A model generated the notes under the pieces. The model had not been told where the DNA came from and did not search any database. It saw only the letters and a list, made by a program, of their open reading frames with translations. Below, piece after piece: positions 1 to 11,542 of a DNA stretch of 64,000 nt. Location: contig ML976997.1 of assembly GCA_010015675.1 (NCBI GenBank), positions 57,149 through 121,148 of the forward strand, written 5' to 3'. The translations under genes and the position numbers were made by a program. Position 1 is the stretch's first letter, and every line of letters starts with the position of its first letter. Source of the DNA: Byssothecium circinans. Taxonomy: Eukaryota > Ascomycota > Dothideomycetes > Pleosporales > Massarinaceae.

Positions 1-1
1 G

Positions 2-1066
2 AAACGAATACTGAATGGCAGTGTGGTCACGATCCATGAAGCCTTCACCACACGAGCATTTGGCGATAGCTCGTTGATTTTTGTCACGGATTATCATCCG
101 AACTCGAAGACGCTAGCAGAGGAGCATTTTAAGCAGGTGCCCATGCAGCGCTTCCACGGCAGACAGGCTGCATCATCACACGTACCCGAGCAAGTGCTTT
201 GGGGTTACATCGTACAGCTTGCCTCGGCACTAAAGGCCATTCATGGGTCTGGGTTGGCTGCACGACTAATCACTCCATCGAAGATATTGCTCACCTCGAA
301 GAACCGAATCCGACTAAACGCTTGCGGTATCTTGGATGTGGTGCAATCGGAGACTCAACGATCACTTGCGGAGCTTCAAGCAGACGATCTACTCCAGCTT
401 GGTCGACTTATCCTTAACGTTGCAAACAACAACACGTCGGCGCATATGAACCTGCAGAAATCCATGGAATATATTGCACGAGGCTATACAGCACGGCTGA
501 AAGAGTGCATCCAATGGCTACTCAATACCCAACCCAATACAAGCAGTCCATCGTCACCAACAACGCCTGTGAGCATGCAGAAGGATATCGACACTTTTCT
601 GGGTGGCATTGCGGACCAAATGGCGACAGTACTCGACAGTGAGCTGCACGCACAGGATACTCTTACCAACACTCTTGCAAGAGAGTTAGAGTCATCCCGG
701 CTTGTACGCCTGCTAGTGAAGCTCAACTTCATCAACGAGCGGCCTGAGCTGGATGCATCACAACACGTGCCGGGTAGCACAGGGCCTCCGCCTTCGGCAA
801 TGTGGGCAGAGACTGGAGAACGTTATTACCTGAAGCTCTTCCGCGATTACGTATTCCATCAAGTTGATGGGAATGGACAGCCAGTTATAAATCTGGCCCA
901 TGTACTGGATTGTTTGAACAAGTTGGATGCAGGAGCGGATGAGAAAGTGGCGCTCATTAGCCGGGACGAGCAAAACGTACTTATTGTTAGCTATCGCGAG
1001 TTGAAGAGGGGGATGGAATCAAGCTTCCAAGATCTTGTCAGAGCGGGACGTCAGTCTGGGAAGTAG
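2..1066 (+). CDS. pan3: PAN3, regulatory subunit of the PAN2-PAN3 poly(A) deadenylase (5'-truncated)
   Basis: The frame is open from base 2 and reads KRILNGSVVTIHEAF, so the gene starts upstream of the window and only the last 354 residues are visible. They cover the PAN3 pseudokinase (SLIFVTDYHPNS, then the LLQLGRLIL helix region), a linking coiled coil (about residues 190-235) and the C-terminal knob domain (RLVRLLVKLNFINERPE ... RYYLKLFRDYVFHQVD ... ELKRGMESSFQDL). PAN3 binds poly(A)-binding protein and recruits the PAN2 nuclease to trim mRNA poly(A) tails in the cytoplasm. No intron is seen in this part and the stop is TAG at 1064-1066. The GTG at 23 is an internal valine, not a start. 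Identification rests on the characteristic C-terminal sequence. Confidence 0.93.
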   Translation, partial: KRILNGSVVTIHEAFTTRAFGDSSLIFVTDYHPNSKTLAEEHFKQVPMQRFHGRQAASSHVPEQVLWGYIVQLASALKAIHGSGLAARLITPSKILLTSKNRIRLNACGILDVVQSETQRSLAELQADDLLQLGRLILNVANNNTSAHMNLQKSMEYIARGYTARLKECIQWLLNTQPNTSSPSSPTTPVSMQKDIDTFLGGIADQMATVLDSELHAQDTLTNTLARELESSRLVRLLVKLNFINERPELDASQHVPGSTGPPPSAMWAETGERYYLKLFRDYVFHQVDGNGQPVINLAHVLDCLNKLDAGADEKVALISRDEQNVLIVSYRELKRGMESSFQDLVRAGRQSGK

Positions 1067-1604
1067 GCATTCCCTGACTTGACCCCACCTAGAACATAGG
1101 CGGAATACAGTGAACAGCAAGATGGGGTTTGGAGCTGGTAGTGTTGCAACATCCAGGGGTTGTTTATGCTGTTTCCGTTGTAATTGGAAGCCAAGCGGGC
1201 GAGTACGCACGTCGTAACTGTGGAATATATTTTGAACTTCAAAGATGCCTTGGGAAGATCACGTGTGACATTATATGATTCACTGTTTGTCTGATGAGTT
1301 GCAGTGTGTTGAGGTAAGCTGGTTTGCGGTGGAGCACTGTTCAAAGACCAGGTTACTCGCAGCACGATCCGTCTGCTGCACGATCATGAACCGCAATTCG
1401 AAGCAGGATACCACCACTCTTCCGTATAGTGTGTACTCAAGCTTCACGATGTGGTGTCGTTCCTCGGCTCCACCTTCCCTCTACGCTTCGGACTTCTCGG
1501 CAGGCACAGTTGCGACTGCCCCTCGTTTGAGATTATGTCGCCCCACCTCGACCGCCGCCTTCACCACTCAACAACGCTCACGACAGTTTAAAAGTTTGAA
1601 CGTC
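1067..1604. other. Intergenic region, PAN3 to adenosine kinase
   Basis: Holds the PAN3 3' end and the promoter and leader of the adenosine kinase gene. Pyrimidine-rich sequence lies at about 1455-1500. Open frames here have no recognisable protein character. Confidence 0.5.
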
Positions 1605-2942
<1,338 letters not shown>

Positions 2943-3501
2943 GCGCCCGCTTAGAGCGTAGAGGCTCGTGAATTTCAACAATCTACGAGAGCATGTACAA
3001 CTAGATAAGAGGTGGCATGCATTCGAACTCGAGCGCTATAGTGCGCTTCAGTCGGGCCTAGAGGCATTGAAAGATGCTCCTGGCGTCGCAAGTGGAATTA
3101 AAAGAGGATATGGCCATTCAACAGAAATCTGGCCAGGAAAAGAACCGCCCGAATGGAAAGGGTGCGATCATGAATGAAAAGAATATGCGTCAACGTGGTC
3201 CACGAATTGTGTGATGCGGTGATCAGGGCTTAATCTCGTGATTAGCATTGACAGATATCCAGCCGGTAAAAGCCTGCGCACATGGCTGCCTAAAACACTG
3301 ACTACATATTACAGGCCGCTTCATCACAGTGACTGCACGTGGCTTTATGGTGCAATCGTGACAATATCACGGAAGAATGGCCAGTCAGTTTGATCTCTCC
3401 CCAAATCGTCTCTGATTAATGTAAATACGTGCTAGACATTCCAATGTCTGTAGCAGCTATGTCGTCTTAACAAACCATGAAGGGCTCTCTTATGGTTTTC
3501 C
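2943..3501. other. Intergenic region after adenosine kinase
   Basis: Nothing with gene-like character was found. It carries the adenosine kinase 3' end and the presumed promoter of the next locus. Confidence 0.45.
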
Positions 3502-3870
3502 ATGACATTAGGTTCGTAGTCGCGTTTGCTCAACACGTGAAAATTGCGCGCTAACAAATCCATCTCCAGACGGCTCGAGATACAAACCTACACTCCGACC
3601 CTTCCTCCCCACTACTTCGCTCACCAACGCGCAACCTACGACCACAGAGAGCATCAAGATCAGCCGTTACCTCTTCTGGAATAAGCAGCTTCTGGAGGGA
3701 TACCAACCTACAAGCTCGCAGAGCAATATCGTAAGTATTGTGAGGCTCTTTGTTTACCTGCGCTCGTTTTCCTAAAATTCGTCTTATCCCCTATGCCCAG
3801 CAACCCAAACACTTGCTTTCCATCTCAGGACAACGACAGTCCTTCGTGCTTACAGTTAGGGACGAAATAG
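3502..3870 (+). CDS. Possible small spliced protein (70 aa), unknown function
   Basis: I do not recognise this protein. A model with exons 3502-3511, 3570-3730 and 3829-3870 gives 70 residues starting MTLDGSRYKPTLRPFLP and containing IKISRYLFWNKQLLEGYQP, which reads like real protein. The first intron (3512-3569) has a GTTCGT donor, a GCTAAC branch site and a CTCCAG acceptor; the second (3731-3828) starts GTAAGT and ends CTCAG. The stop lies only 9 bases before the ATG of the next gene (3880), and an alternative acceptor sits at 3877-3878. The exons could therefore instead be 5' leader exons of that gene, or the two could form a bicistronic transcript. The first exon (10 nt) is the weakest part. 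Confidence 0.4.
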
Positions 3871-3879
3871 GCACGCAGG

Positions 3880-5401
3880 ATGCCCCGGAAAAAGAACTTC
3901 AGTGCCATGAAGCGTATGGAGAAGACGAAGGGCAAGTTACCTCCCGGTAAGGCGGACGAGAGCCTCGCAACTCCGCAGGTGCTCGGTAAGCTTCACTGTC
4001 TATCGGAAGGTGGGTCATTGCACACTGACAAGCACGAAAGGCACTGATCCTGCGCCGCCACGTACAAGAGGAAAGAAGAAGAAAGCCGCTCCAGCTGCCG
4101 ATGCCGAGCAGTCGATCACAGCCCATCACCCGAGCCCAAAGACCCGTGGTCGAAGCTTGGAGCCTGAGATGCCGTCTGCAACTGGTGAGGTGGATGCATC
4201 CACGCGTAAGTCATTCCAGTGTCGTATTGCTGAAGTACGTGGTATTTAAACCGGTGTACAGAAATTCCAGATAGCAAGCGTGTCAAATTCCTCGACTCGC
4301 TATCAAAATACGCCGCCGCAAGGCCAAAAGACGCAGCAGCGGCTGCCGAGAAATCCTACACTATCCTCAGGAGGTCCATCTCCGCAGCCCAAGTCGCGCC
4401 GTTATGGAAACCAGAAAACCCAGACGGCGAATTCAGCCGCGCTTTCCATCGTCCGGGTTTGCATCCGCCAATGATGCAGGCGAAGCAGGAGATGACCTTT
4501 GAGGTTCCCAAGGTGACAATTTGGACGCCGTTGAAGACGCCGGGGTCGTATGAGTGGTGGATGGAGAGGTTGAATGCGCAGGTTTGGAACCAGGTAAGAA
4601 AAGACATTCTTAACCGAACGGTTTCGTTGTGTACATATTTTGCCTCTCTGGATCTGAAGAAGGATATACGTCGCGGGGGGAGCGACACACATACCCCTGG
4701 GTATCTCCATAACGGTGCCGTGGAGGACAGCAAAGGCCCGACTATCTTCGACGTCCTCTCTCGCCGCACCAAAGGCGACGGTTCAGATGCCAAGCCAGTG
4801 CTACCGGGAGTACCTAAATGCACACCACCCACCATCGAGTTCGACTACAGGTACTACACAACCTTCCTTGGCAACATCTCATTCCGGCACTTTCTCTCTT
4901 ACTTCCCTGACGCATCCCGCAACCGCATCACCGAGCGTGACATCGTCCAAGCATTCATTTGCTGTTTCGTGGACGAGCTTTACGGACCCGATGTATGCGA
5001 CGAGGAAACCACTCCTGAGGAATATATTGACCGGTGGGGCCCCGGCGAGGCCGACGATCGTATCAGGTTGGGTCATATACGCATCAAGTCGTTTCTGGAA
5101 TTGGTGCCGTTTGAGCGGGTGCGAGATGACGGTAGTGGGCAAGAGGAGGGTAGAGAGAAGATCAGTGTGACTGAGATGCAGCTCTTTGGAGCATGGGAGA
5201 AAGCTGTGAGACTGGAAGAGAAGTTGGAGAAGGAGAAAAAGGCGGTGGATAATCAGAAGGGTGGATTTGTCGGACGGTTGGGGTTGGGATATGCGCTGAA
5301 GTTTGCATTTGGTGAGTAAGAATTCTTTCTTTTTCCTGTCGTTCCTAATGGATTTTTGTTGTTGGACAGGCTGGAATGTGGTCACTCTAATGCGTGGATA
5401 G
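3880..5401 (+). CDS. Uncharacterised fungal protein (450 aa)
   Basis: Not assigned to a known family. Exons 3880-3985, 4041-4205, 4262-5311 and 5370-5401 join in frame to 450 aa. The N terminus (MPRKKNFSAMKRMEKTKG) and the second exon are strongly basic and low in complexity (RTRGKKKKAAPAADAE), as in nuclear or nucleolar proteins. The centre (about residues 95-330) is a folded-looking region with KRVKFLDSLSKYAAARPKD, VPKVTIWTPLKTPGSYEWW and FRHFLSYFPDASRNRITERD. A charged helix (KAVRLEEKLEKEKKAVDNQK) follows, then a Gly/hydrophobic tail GGFVGRLGLGYALKFAFG. At 4594-4659 a perfect GTAAGA donor, a CTTAAC branch-like site and a GAAG acceptor define a 66-nt stretch that could be spliced out in frame, giving 428 aa. 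Confidence 0.7.
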
Positions 5402-5840
5402 CGTCTGGCATCATTGTGGGAAGCCTTTGGAGTTGGTGGCGCAGCGGAGGGTGAAGTCTGAGGAACGGTACCACAGTTTGTATGAGTCAGGATGAGAAGG
5501 CGGTTTTTGGATTCAGGACTTTGTATAAGGACTTGAAACGTATTTCTTTCCTATGCCTCTATTTCTTGAAGGGCCAGGAAATGAAGGAAGGCGCGGGGAG
5601 GTAATGACGGCGTCTACCCAAATAGCAGCACTGCGCTCACTTGCCGTGATTGCTTTATAGATTTGACCGGAAGTAACGTACCACCCACCTACAAACCTCA
5701 TGAAAACAACAACACCGCATCCACACCTCCCGTCAAAATGTATCACTAACAAGCAGAGTGCACACTATCTCCAGTTCAATGCATCCCATTCGCTAGCCTT
5801 GAACTGCTATACCCGAAATCGTACTAGCACCGATTCCGCC
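5402..5840. other. Intergenic region before the MATE transporter
   Basis: No gene-like signal; 3' end of the upstream gene and presumed promoter of the transporter. Confidence 0.4.
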
Positions 5841-5961
5841 ATGGCCGACATGCAAGTGGGTCGATCCCCACTCTGCCAATCCCAACCGTCGTCAAATATT
5901 AGACAAGTCTCGAATAACAATAACTAACGCTCTTCCAACACCAGCAGTGAATATGCTTCAA
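5841..5961 (+). promoter_or_regulatory. Candidate 5'-leader intron and short upstream ORF of the MATE gene
   Basis: An ATG at 5841 (MADMQ) is followed at 5856 by a GTGGGT donor, a CTAAC branch site near 5923 and a CCAG acceptor ending at 5944. Splicing would give a 6-codon upstream ORF ending in TGA just after the junction, about 100 nt ahead of the main ATG at 6051. Such an upstream ORF could damp translation of the transporter. This is inferred from splice signals only. Confidence 0.35.
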
Positions 5962-6050
5962 TTTCAACAACCGCCTCCTCGATAACTTTGTGCAACAGCC
6001 CCAGCACATCGTGGATCCTCGCTCCTAAGACCAGCCAACAAATCAACGAC

Positions 6051-7556
6051 ATGGATGCGCTAGACGGCCCGAGAAGATTTTCAGCAACGAGTCCGCTGCT
6101 TACCGCGCAACATGGCGGAGCTGCGAAAAGGAACGGGTTTGGGACTCTAGCGGATCCGGAAGAGATTGAAGCACTGCTCGGACGCAATGGGAACGGTGAA
6201 GAGCTTCAGACGACTGCGGGAAAGGAAGCGAGATTGCTTTTCAAGTACTCGCTTCCATTAATCTTCACGTACTTGCTGCAATATAACTTCAGCCTCGTCA
6301 CCATCTTCGTTGCGGGCCACATCGGCACCGATGAACTCGGTGCCGTCTCGCTGGCTACCATGACGGCCGGAATCACGGGATTTGCAATTTATGAGGGGCT
6401 CGCTACTAGTCTTGACACTCTTTGCGCGCAGGCGTATGGTACGGGGAAGAAAGAGCAGGTTGGTCTGCATCTGCAACGTATGGTTCTGTTGATGCTTCTG
6501 GTTACCATTCCAATTGGAGCGATATGGTTATGCTCGGGATGGATCTTGGCGGCGCTGGTTCCCGAGACCGAGCTGGCGATTATGGCTGGGAGGTACTTGA
6601 GGATTCTGCTGGCTTGTGCGCCTGGCTATGCCGTCTTTGAGGCTGGGAAGAGGTTCACGCAGGCCCAGGGCTTGTTCAGTGCGAGTCTGTGGGTCTTGGT
6701 TCTTGCGACACCCATCAATGTTCTTCTCAACTACGTTTTCGTCTTTGTCTTGGACTGGGGTTTGGATGGAGCCGCTCTGGCTACAGTCTTGTCTAACACG
6801 CTGCTGCCAATCTTCCTATTCGGATACGTTTACTTCGTCGTCCCGTCGAGTCTGGAATGCTGGGGTGGATTCACACGGTCTGCGTTCACGAATTGGGCTC
6901 CCATGGTCAAACTGTCTATTCCGGGCATCGTCATGGTGGAGGCGGAATGGCTGGCGTTCGATATCCTCACCTTCTCCTCGTCATATATATCGACTGCGCA
7001 TCTCGCCGCACAGTCCGTCGTCATGACTGTGTCTGTGTCCATCTTCCACGTTCCCTTCAGTACCTCCATCGCTGTCAGCACCCGTCTGGGGAACCTCATC
7101 GGTGCGGGTTCGCTCTCGGCCGCACGCATCGCAAGTCGCACCTACGTCGTCGTCTTCCTAGTCATCGGTCTCGTCGATGCTACCTTCCTCGTCTCCACCC
7201 GGCACCTCCTCCCGAAAGCTTTCACCGAAGACCCGCAAGTCCAGCAAATCGTGTCCTCGGTCATGCCCATCCTCGGGTTATTCCAGCTCTCGGACGCCGG
7301 CACCGCGCTCGCCAATGCCATCTTGCGCGGTCTCGGGAGGCAGAAGATCGGAGGGTATGTGAATCTGGGCGTGTACTATGGGATTGCTATCCCGGTGGCA
7401 CTGTTTCTGTGCTTTGGGAAACCGAGACTGGAGTTGGAGGGCTTGTGGATGGGGTGTCTTGTGGGGAGTTGTTTGAATTGGATTATTGAGGGGAGTTATT
7501 GTAAGATTTGGAGGTGGGAGAGGGCGGTTGAGGAGGCGAGGATGAGGGAGGATTGA
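6051..7556 (+). CDS. MATE family multidrug/toxin extrusion transporter
   Basis: A 501-aa single-exon membrane protein with about 12 hydrophobic segments after a 60-70 residue hydrophilic N terminus. The MATE signature appears in both halves: LPLIFTYLLQYNFSLVTIFVAGHIG with the following GAVSLATM in the first, and VPFSTSIAVSTRLGNLIGAG in the second. The PxxFTQAQG-like segment EAGKRFTQAQG also fits the family. MATE proteins exchange cytosolic organic cations or toxins for H+ or Na+ across the plasma or vacuolar membrane; the fungal members are largely uncharacterised. ATG 6051 is the first in-frame methionine. The frame stays open upstream to the candidate acceptor at 5944, but contains no ATG there. 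GC-rich third positions match its neighbours, so no sign of recent transfer. Confidence 0.92.
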   Translation: MDALDGPRRFSATSPLLTAQHGGAAKRNGFGTLADPEEIEALLGRNGNGEELQTTAGKEARLLFKYSLPLIFTYLLQYNFSLVTIFVAGHIGTDELGAVSLATMTAGITGFAIYEGLATSLDTLCAQAYGTGKKEQVGLHLQRMVLLMLLVTIPIGAIWLCSGWILAALVPETELAIMAGRYLRILLACAPGYAVFEAGKRFTQAQGLFSASLWVLVLATPINVLLNYVFVFVLDWGLDGAALATVLSNTLLPIFLFGYVYFVVPSSLECWGGFTRSAFTNWAPMVKLSIPGIVMVEAEWLAFDILTFSSSYISTAHLAAQSVVMTVSVSIFHVPFSTSIAVSTRLGNLIGAGSLSAARIASRTYVVVFLVIGLVDATFLVSTRHLLPKAFTEDPQVQQIVSSVMPILGLFQLSDAGTALANAILRGLGRQKIGGYVNLGVYYGIAIPVALFLCFGKPRLELEGLWMGCLVGSCLNWIIEGSYCKIWRWERAVEEARMRED

Positions 7557-7953
7557 GGGTAGAAGGGGTTGGGTTGGGTTTTGTAGGTTTGAGATTCGGA
7601 TAGAAATGGTTTATGGTATTGCTATATTGAGTTGGGGATGTGGGTTAGTTGAATGTGGAAATAAGCATGACGCGTATTGTGTTTCTTGCGGTAGTGATAC
7701 GTTCTCTCGTGTAACAGAACAAGTAGGGTGTAAGTAAAGGCTCTCGATGTAGACACTGTAAAATCTATCCAAGGGGAGACAGCGCCTAATACTTTACTAG
7801 GAGGATGGGGTCTTGCTGTCTTAAGAGTAAGAAGCAAGAGATTTTGTGTTTTCTTTTCATGTTCTATTGTCTTGCTCTATGCGCTCTATAACTTTCCGCG
7901 AGATCTTCTCAAGTTAGACCAACGCCCCACGCTCGCTGCTTGAAGAAGTCGTC
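7557..7953. other. Convergent intergenic region
   Basis: Lies between the 3' ends of the MATE gene (+) and the flavin-reductase-like gene (-). It contains AT-rich 3'-end-type sequence and no gene. Confidence 0.45.
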
Positions 7954-9055
7954 TTACTCAAGCTGCCCATCAGTCTTGGGCTTCGCCAACTTCGCAACCT
8001 CCGGATCCTTGGTAGCTTCATCGTACACCGGTCGCGTCAACTCGAAAGCTTCAGTGACACGACCGTACGTGATCCCTCCAAGTCTACACATCGGCTTCAA
8101 AACCTGTTCAAAATCAGTACCTTACAAGTATATCGACTACTTTCTCCCAATTAATTTAAAAGCATAAACTTACAGCAGGATCGATCAAAACTCCCGCCTC
8201 ATCGATAGCATCCTCTCTGACCCAGAACCTAAGACCCTCTACAATACCCAGTACACTCGTCTTCTTCCCCGGCGTAGCCCGAGACTCCCACTCCCTGGTC
8301 TCAACTAGCTGCGCCTCAATACTGAAAACCGCCTCTTTAACCCTATCCGGCTTCACGACCTTGCTCTTCGCAGGGTGCAACCCACTAAACGACCACTCAC
8401 TCACGCCATCCGGCGCGTTGATGGAGCAATAATTAGCCGCCTCAATGTACTCCTCCGAGATAATATTCAAAGTACACTCCTTGGTCTCGACCAAGTTCTT
8501 CAACGTATCCTTCGCCTTGTCCAATCCGCCGCTGAAGCCCAATATAAAAAGCGGTGGATCATGGCTGATGACGTTGAAGTACGAAAACGGAGCGAGGTTT
8601 GTCGATTGTCCGTCTGCGCTGATGGTGCTGACAAAACCGATAGGGCGTGGAATTATCCCTGAAATGAGCAGCTTGTAATTGTGCACTGCGGGGCGGCCTT
8701 CGGCATAGGGATCGATTTCTCGGTGCCCTTTGGAGAGGTTGGAGGGGTCGTTCGCGCCGGAACCGGGCGTCCATGAGGGCTGTGGTGTTTGCACGAAGTG
8801 GAACTTCTCGGCTTGGTTGAAGGGTGGGCGGGAGGCTTCGACTGTTTTGAAATCTGGGTGTGGGTTTCGTTGGATGGTTGCTTCGGCGTCGAGTTTGGGC
8901 GCTGCCATGGTGGTGTAGGGGCGCGGCCTAGTGGTGGGAAACGGTATAAGTCTGGAGGGCAGTTGGGGGTGGTTTTTATAACGGCGGTATAGTTCCGAAA
9001 TGTTTATTTTTCGTAGGAGAGAGTTCCGCGCCATCGGATGGTGAAGGCACGTCAT
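7954..9055 (-). CDS. Flavin reductase-like, FMN-binding split-barrel protein
   Basis: Two exons, 9055-8174 and 8103-7954 (donor GTAAGT, acceptor ACAG), give 343 aa. The core from HNYKLLISGIIPRPIGFVSTIS to the C terminus matches the DIM6/NTAB-type flavin reductase-like fold, which binds FMN; typical pieces are STNLAPFSYFNVISHDPPLFILGFS and CTLNIISEEYIEAAN. Exact substrate is unknown. The ATG at 9055 adds about 49 residues that are rich in Arg and Ser and nearly free of acidic residues, then MAAPKLDAEA begins at 8908. The extension could be a mitochondrial presequence or simply leader; both starts are possible. It diverges from the alpha/beta-hydrolase gene across 376 bp. Confidence 0.9.
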
Positions 9056-9431
9056 GATGTTTGCTTGCCGATACTAGCCACTACCCCACTCTTACTACCC
9101 CACTAAGTCAGTACGGAGAACTTGCTATTTCCCACGTACCTCTTCAGCGTTACAGTATCTCTTTCCTCTTAGTTTCAATTAGTCTCGTGTATACTTTCTC
9201 AGTAAGCTAACCCCCTTCTCATCTGGACTTTGCTCGGAAGTTGCTCGGTGATAGTTCAAAACGTGCATCACTGGCTTTGAAATACAAAATCTCAGTGAAG
9301 ACGTATGATGCGTATGTAAAAGATGAATAGCAGGCTGACAATTGATAGAACTCAGAGCTGAGTATAAATTAGGAGTTTTAAGCATCGTGAAATCAAGCAC
9401 CAACGACCTCCTCAAGGTCCAGTACCTCAGG
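9056..9431. promoter_or_regulatory. Shared upstream region of two divergent genes
   Basis: 376 bp separate the start codons of the flavin reductase-like gene (-) and the MetX-like gene (+), so this interval must hold both promoters. No individual element was identified with confidence. Confidence 0.5.
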
Positions 9432-10543
9432 ATGATCAGCGATTACCAAACCTACAGGCTGGGAAACTTCAAACTCAAGTCTGGAGGAGAAATTCCTGAT
9501 GCGTTCATTGCTTACAAGACGCTTGGAGATCCTTCTCTTCCTGCAGTGATCTACCCAACGTGGTACTCCGGATGTGGGTGTCTGCTATCGAACTACGTGT
9601 CGCTTGAAGACTGCTGATATGATTTACAGCAATATATGACAATCTTTGGCTCACAGGCTCCGATAAGACGCTTAACCCATCCAACTACTTCATAATCATT
9701 CCGGCGCTCTTCGGTAATGGTCAGTCATCTTCGCCATCGAACACACCTGATCTGCGGCCCTTTCCAGAAGTGCTCTTTTACGACAACGTGCGTGCCCAGT
9801 ACGAGCTTGTGACGAAGCATCTCGGTATCAAACACGCGCGGGCTGTCCTAGGGTGGAGCATGGGTGCCGGCCAGACCTTCCAGTGGGCGACACAGTATCC
9901 AGATTTCATGGACCTGGTAGCGCCATTCTGCGGAAGTGCAAAGACGAGCGTGCATAATCAAGCCATGTTGGAAGGCGTCAAATCGGCTCTGTATGCGGCA
10001 AAGGGAACGAGTTCGGGCGGTGTCGCGAAACCGGAGGTCAGGGCCACGGGTTCAGAGTATGTGCGCTTTACGGAAGAGACCACGAGCAATGGACTGAAGG
10101 CGCTGGGTCGTGTGTATTCTGGATGGGGATTCAGCCAAGCTTTCTATCGCGAAAGGTTGTACAAAAAGGTCCTTGGCTTCAAGGACATTGACGATTTCAT
10201 GGTGAACTTCTGGGAAGCCTGGGCGTGCTCAAAGAATCCGGAAAACATGCTGGTGATGGCACATACCTGGCAAGCTGGTGATTGCTCGGATCAGGAACCC
10301 TACAATGGCGATTTCAACAAGGCCATGCAAGGCATCAAAGCAAAGGCGCTCGTGCTGCCCGCAAAAACGGATCTTTATTTTCCACCGGAGGATTCGGAGA
10401 TCGAAGTGCAAGCCATGCGACCGGGTATCGGAGAGCTGAGAGTATTTCCAAGCATATGGGGGCATTGGGCGGGCGGGCCGGGAGACAGCAAGGACGATGT
10501 GAAGTGGCTCGATGATCAACTGCGCGAGTTCTTCTCAGAGTAG
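9432..10543 (+). CDS. MetX-like alpha/beta-hydrolase (homoserine O-acetyltransferase family)
   Basis: Exons 9432-9573 and 9630-10543 give 351 aa. The catalytic triad can be read directly: nucleophile S124 in the elbow GWSMG, D295 in LPAKTDLYFPPED, and H326 in IWGHWAGGPG. These motifs and the N-terminal LKSGGEIPDAFIAYKTLGDP are those of the MetX family, whose best-known member acetylates homoserine in methionine synthesis. Many fungal relatives of this length are of unknown acyl specificity, and I cannot tell whether this one makes O-acetylhomoserine. The intron donor is GTGGGT, right after WYSG. The 3' end faces the 2H phosphoesterase gene at only 25 bp. Confidence 0.9.
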
Positions 10544-10568
10544 CAGTGCTCCTCAACAAGAAATGATC

Positions 10569-11402
10569 TCATTCTTCCTTTCCCAGCTTAATGGCCCCCA
10601 CAATCTTGAAGCGGTCGTGGAAGCCTTTACGCTCGATTACATAAACTTGATCAACATACCAATCTATTGTTGGCTGAGACATGGTGAACCCAGAGACGTG
10701 CTTTGTGATTTCGCTCGCCAGGCTCTGTGCGCCGGCATCGCTGTGTGCCTGGCCAATGGACAGATGAGGAGTGTATGGTCTCTTATCCGCATCACACTCG
10801 GAGAATTCGTTTTGCAGCACTGCTTGGAGCTCTCTCACCAAATGCGTTGAAGGTCCTAACCAGACCGTCTTGCTCCTTTTGCTATGTGAAAAGATCCCCG
10901 GTGGATCTGCCGAGAGCGATAGGTGAAACGGCTCAACATGTCTGACAGCTTCCTTAATACGGCGCTGTATGTCTTGTTTGAGAGCGGGTGACTCTGAGCC
11001 CTGTGCTAGGTCGACTTGTGGTTCAGACGGTGACGCAAGGAAGGGGTAGATGAGGTTGATATGTGGTGGCCAACGCTTGAAATGCTTGTCGTGCTCGCGT
11101 CGGATGGCTTCAATGGGGGCGGACACTGCAGGTGGCAGGAGCAGTGCAAGGGCACTCTTGTGGGAGAGGTGTGAAGCGAGCTGGCCGGCCATCGAACTGT
11201 CGTGAACGTTTACATTCACGTGCACCTTCACGATGCCGCGTTGGTGTTGGTGTCGGTGCTGAGCGACCCCTGTGCTGTGGCTAAAAGTCAGTGGCTGAAT
11301 CACGTGCACGGCCCTTCGGCGCGCTGTTGCACCAGAGACAGCGACCACTTCCGACTTCCTCTCCTCTACCACAGTCACCTCCGCTGCCGGTCGCGTCGCC
11401 AT
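10569..11402 (-). CDS. 2H phosphoesterase / 2'-5' RNA ligase superfamily protein
   Basis: Single exon of 277 aa. Two H-x-[ST/N] motifs mark the two-histidine phosphoesterase fold: PHINLIYPF (H114) and TPHLSIGQ (H213). Members cleave cyclic phosphates or 2'-5' phosphodiesters in RNA and nucleotides; the substrate here is unknown. The first motif has Asn where Thr/Ser is usual, as in several fungal relatives. The first 70 residues are low in complexity (HRHQHQRG, VHVNVNVHD) and lie toward the poly(A) polymerase start, so the true start may be the internal ATG at 11192 (MAGQLASHLS), where the conserved domain begins. Confidence 0.85.
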   Translation of the reverse strand: MATRPAAEVTVVEERKSEVVAVSGATARRRAVHVIQPLTFSHSTGVAQHRHQHQRGIVKVHVNVNVHDSSMAGQLASHLSHKSALALLLPPAVSAPIEAIRREHDKHFKRWPPHINLIYPFLASPSEPQVDLAQGSESPALKQDIQRRIKEAVRHVEPFHLSLSADPPGIFSHSKRSKTVWLGPSTHLVRELQAVLQNEFSECDADKRPYTPHLSIGQAHSDAGAQSLASEITKHVSGFTMSQPTIDWYVDQVYVIERKGFHDRFKIVGAIKLGKEE

Positions 11403-11542
11403 GTGGGAGTGCTAGACACGCCCTATAACGCCCCCCACGATAAGTCCCCGACTCTCCCGCTCTCTCTACCATCAGCCCGGCATTGCGTTCTCCGCAGCAC
11501 CCCCGAGCGGCGCAACAATCACCGCAGACGGCGCCACCCACG
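11403..11542. promoter_or_regulatory. Compact divergent promoter, 2H phosphoesterase and poly(A) polymerase
   Basis: Only 140 bp (350 bp if the phosphoesterase starts at 11192) lie between the two start codons. The sequence is C-rich on the + strand (CCCCGAGCGGCGC, CTCCCGCTCTCTC) and must serve both genes. Confidence 0.5.

Noticed and set aside
5988..6050. Upstream extension of the MATE reading frame.
   Set aside because: The frame is open but contains no ATG (5988 is TTG), and candidate leader splicing does not enter it in phase.
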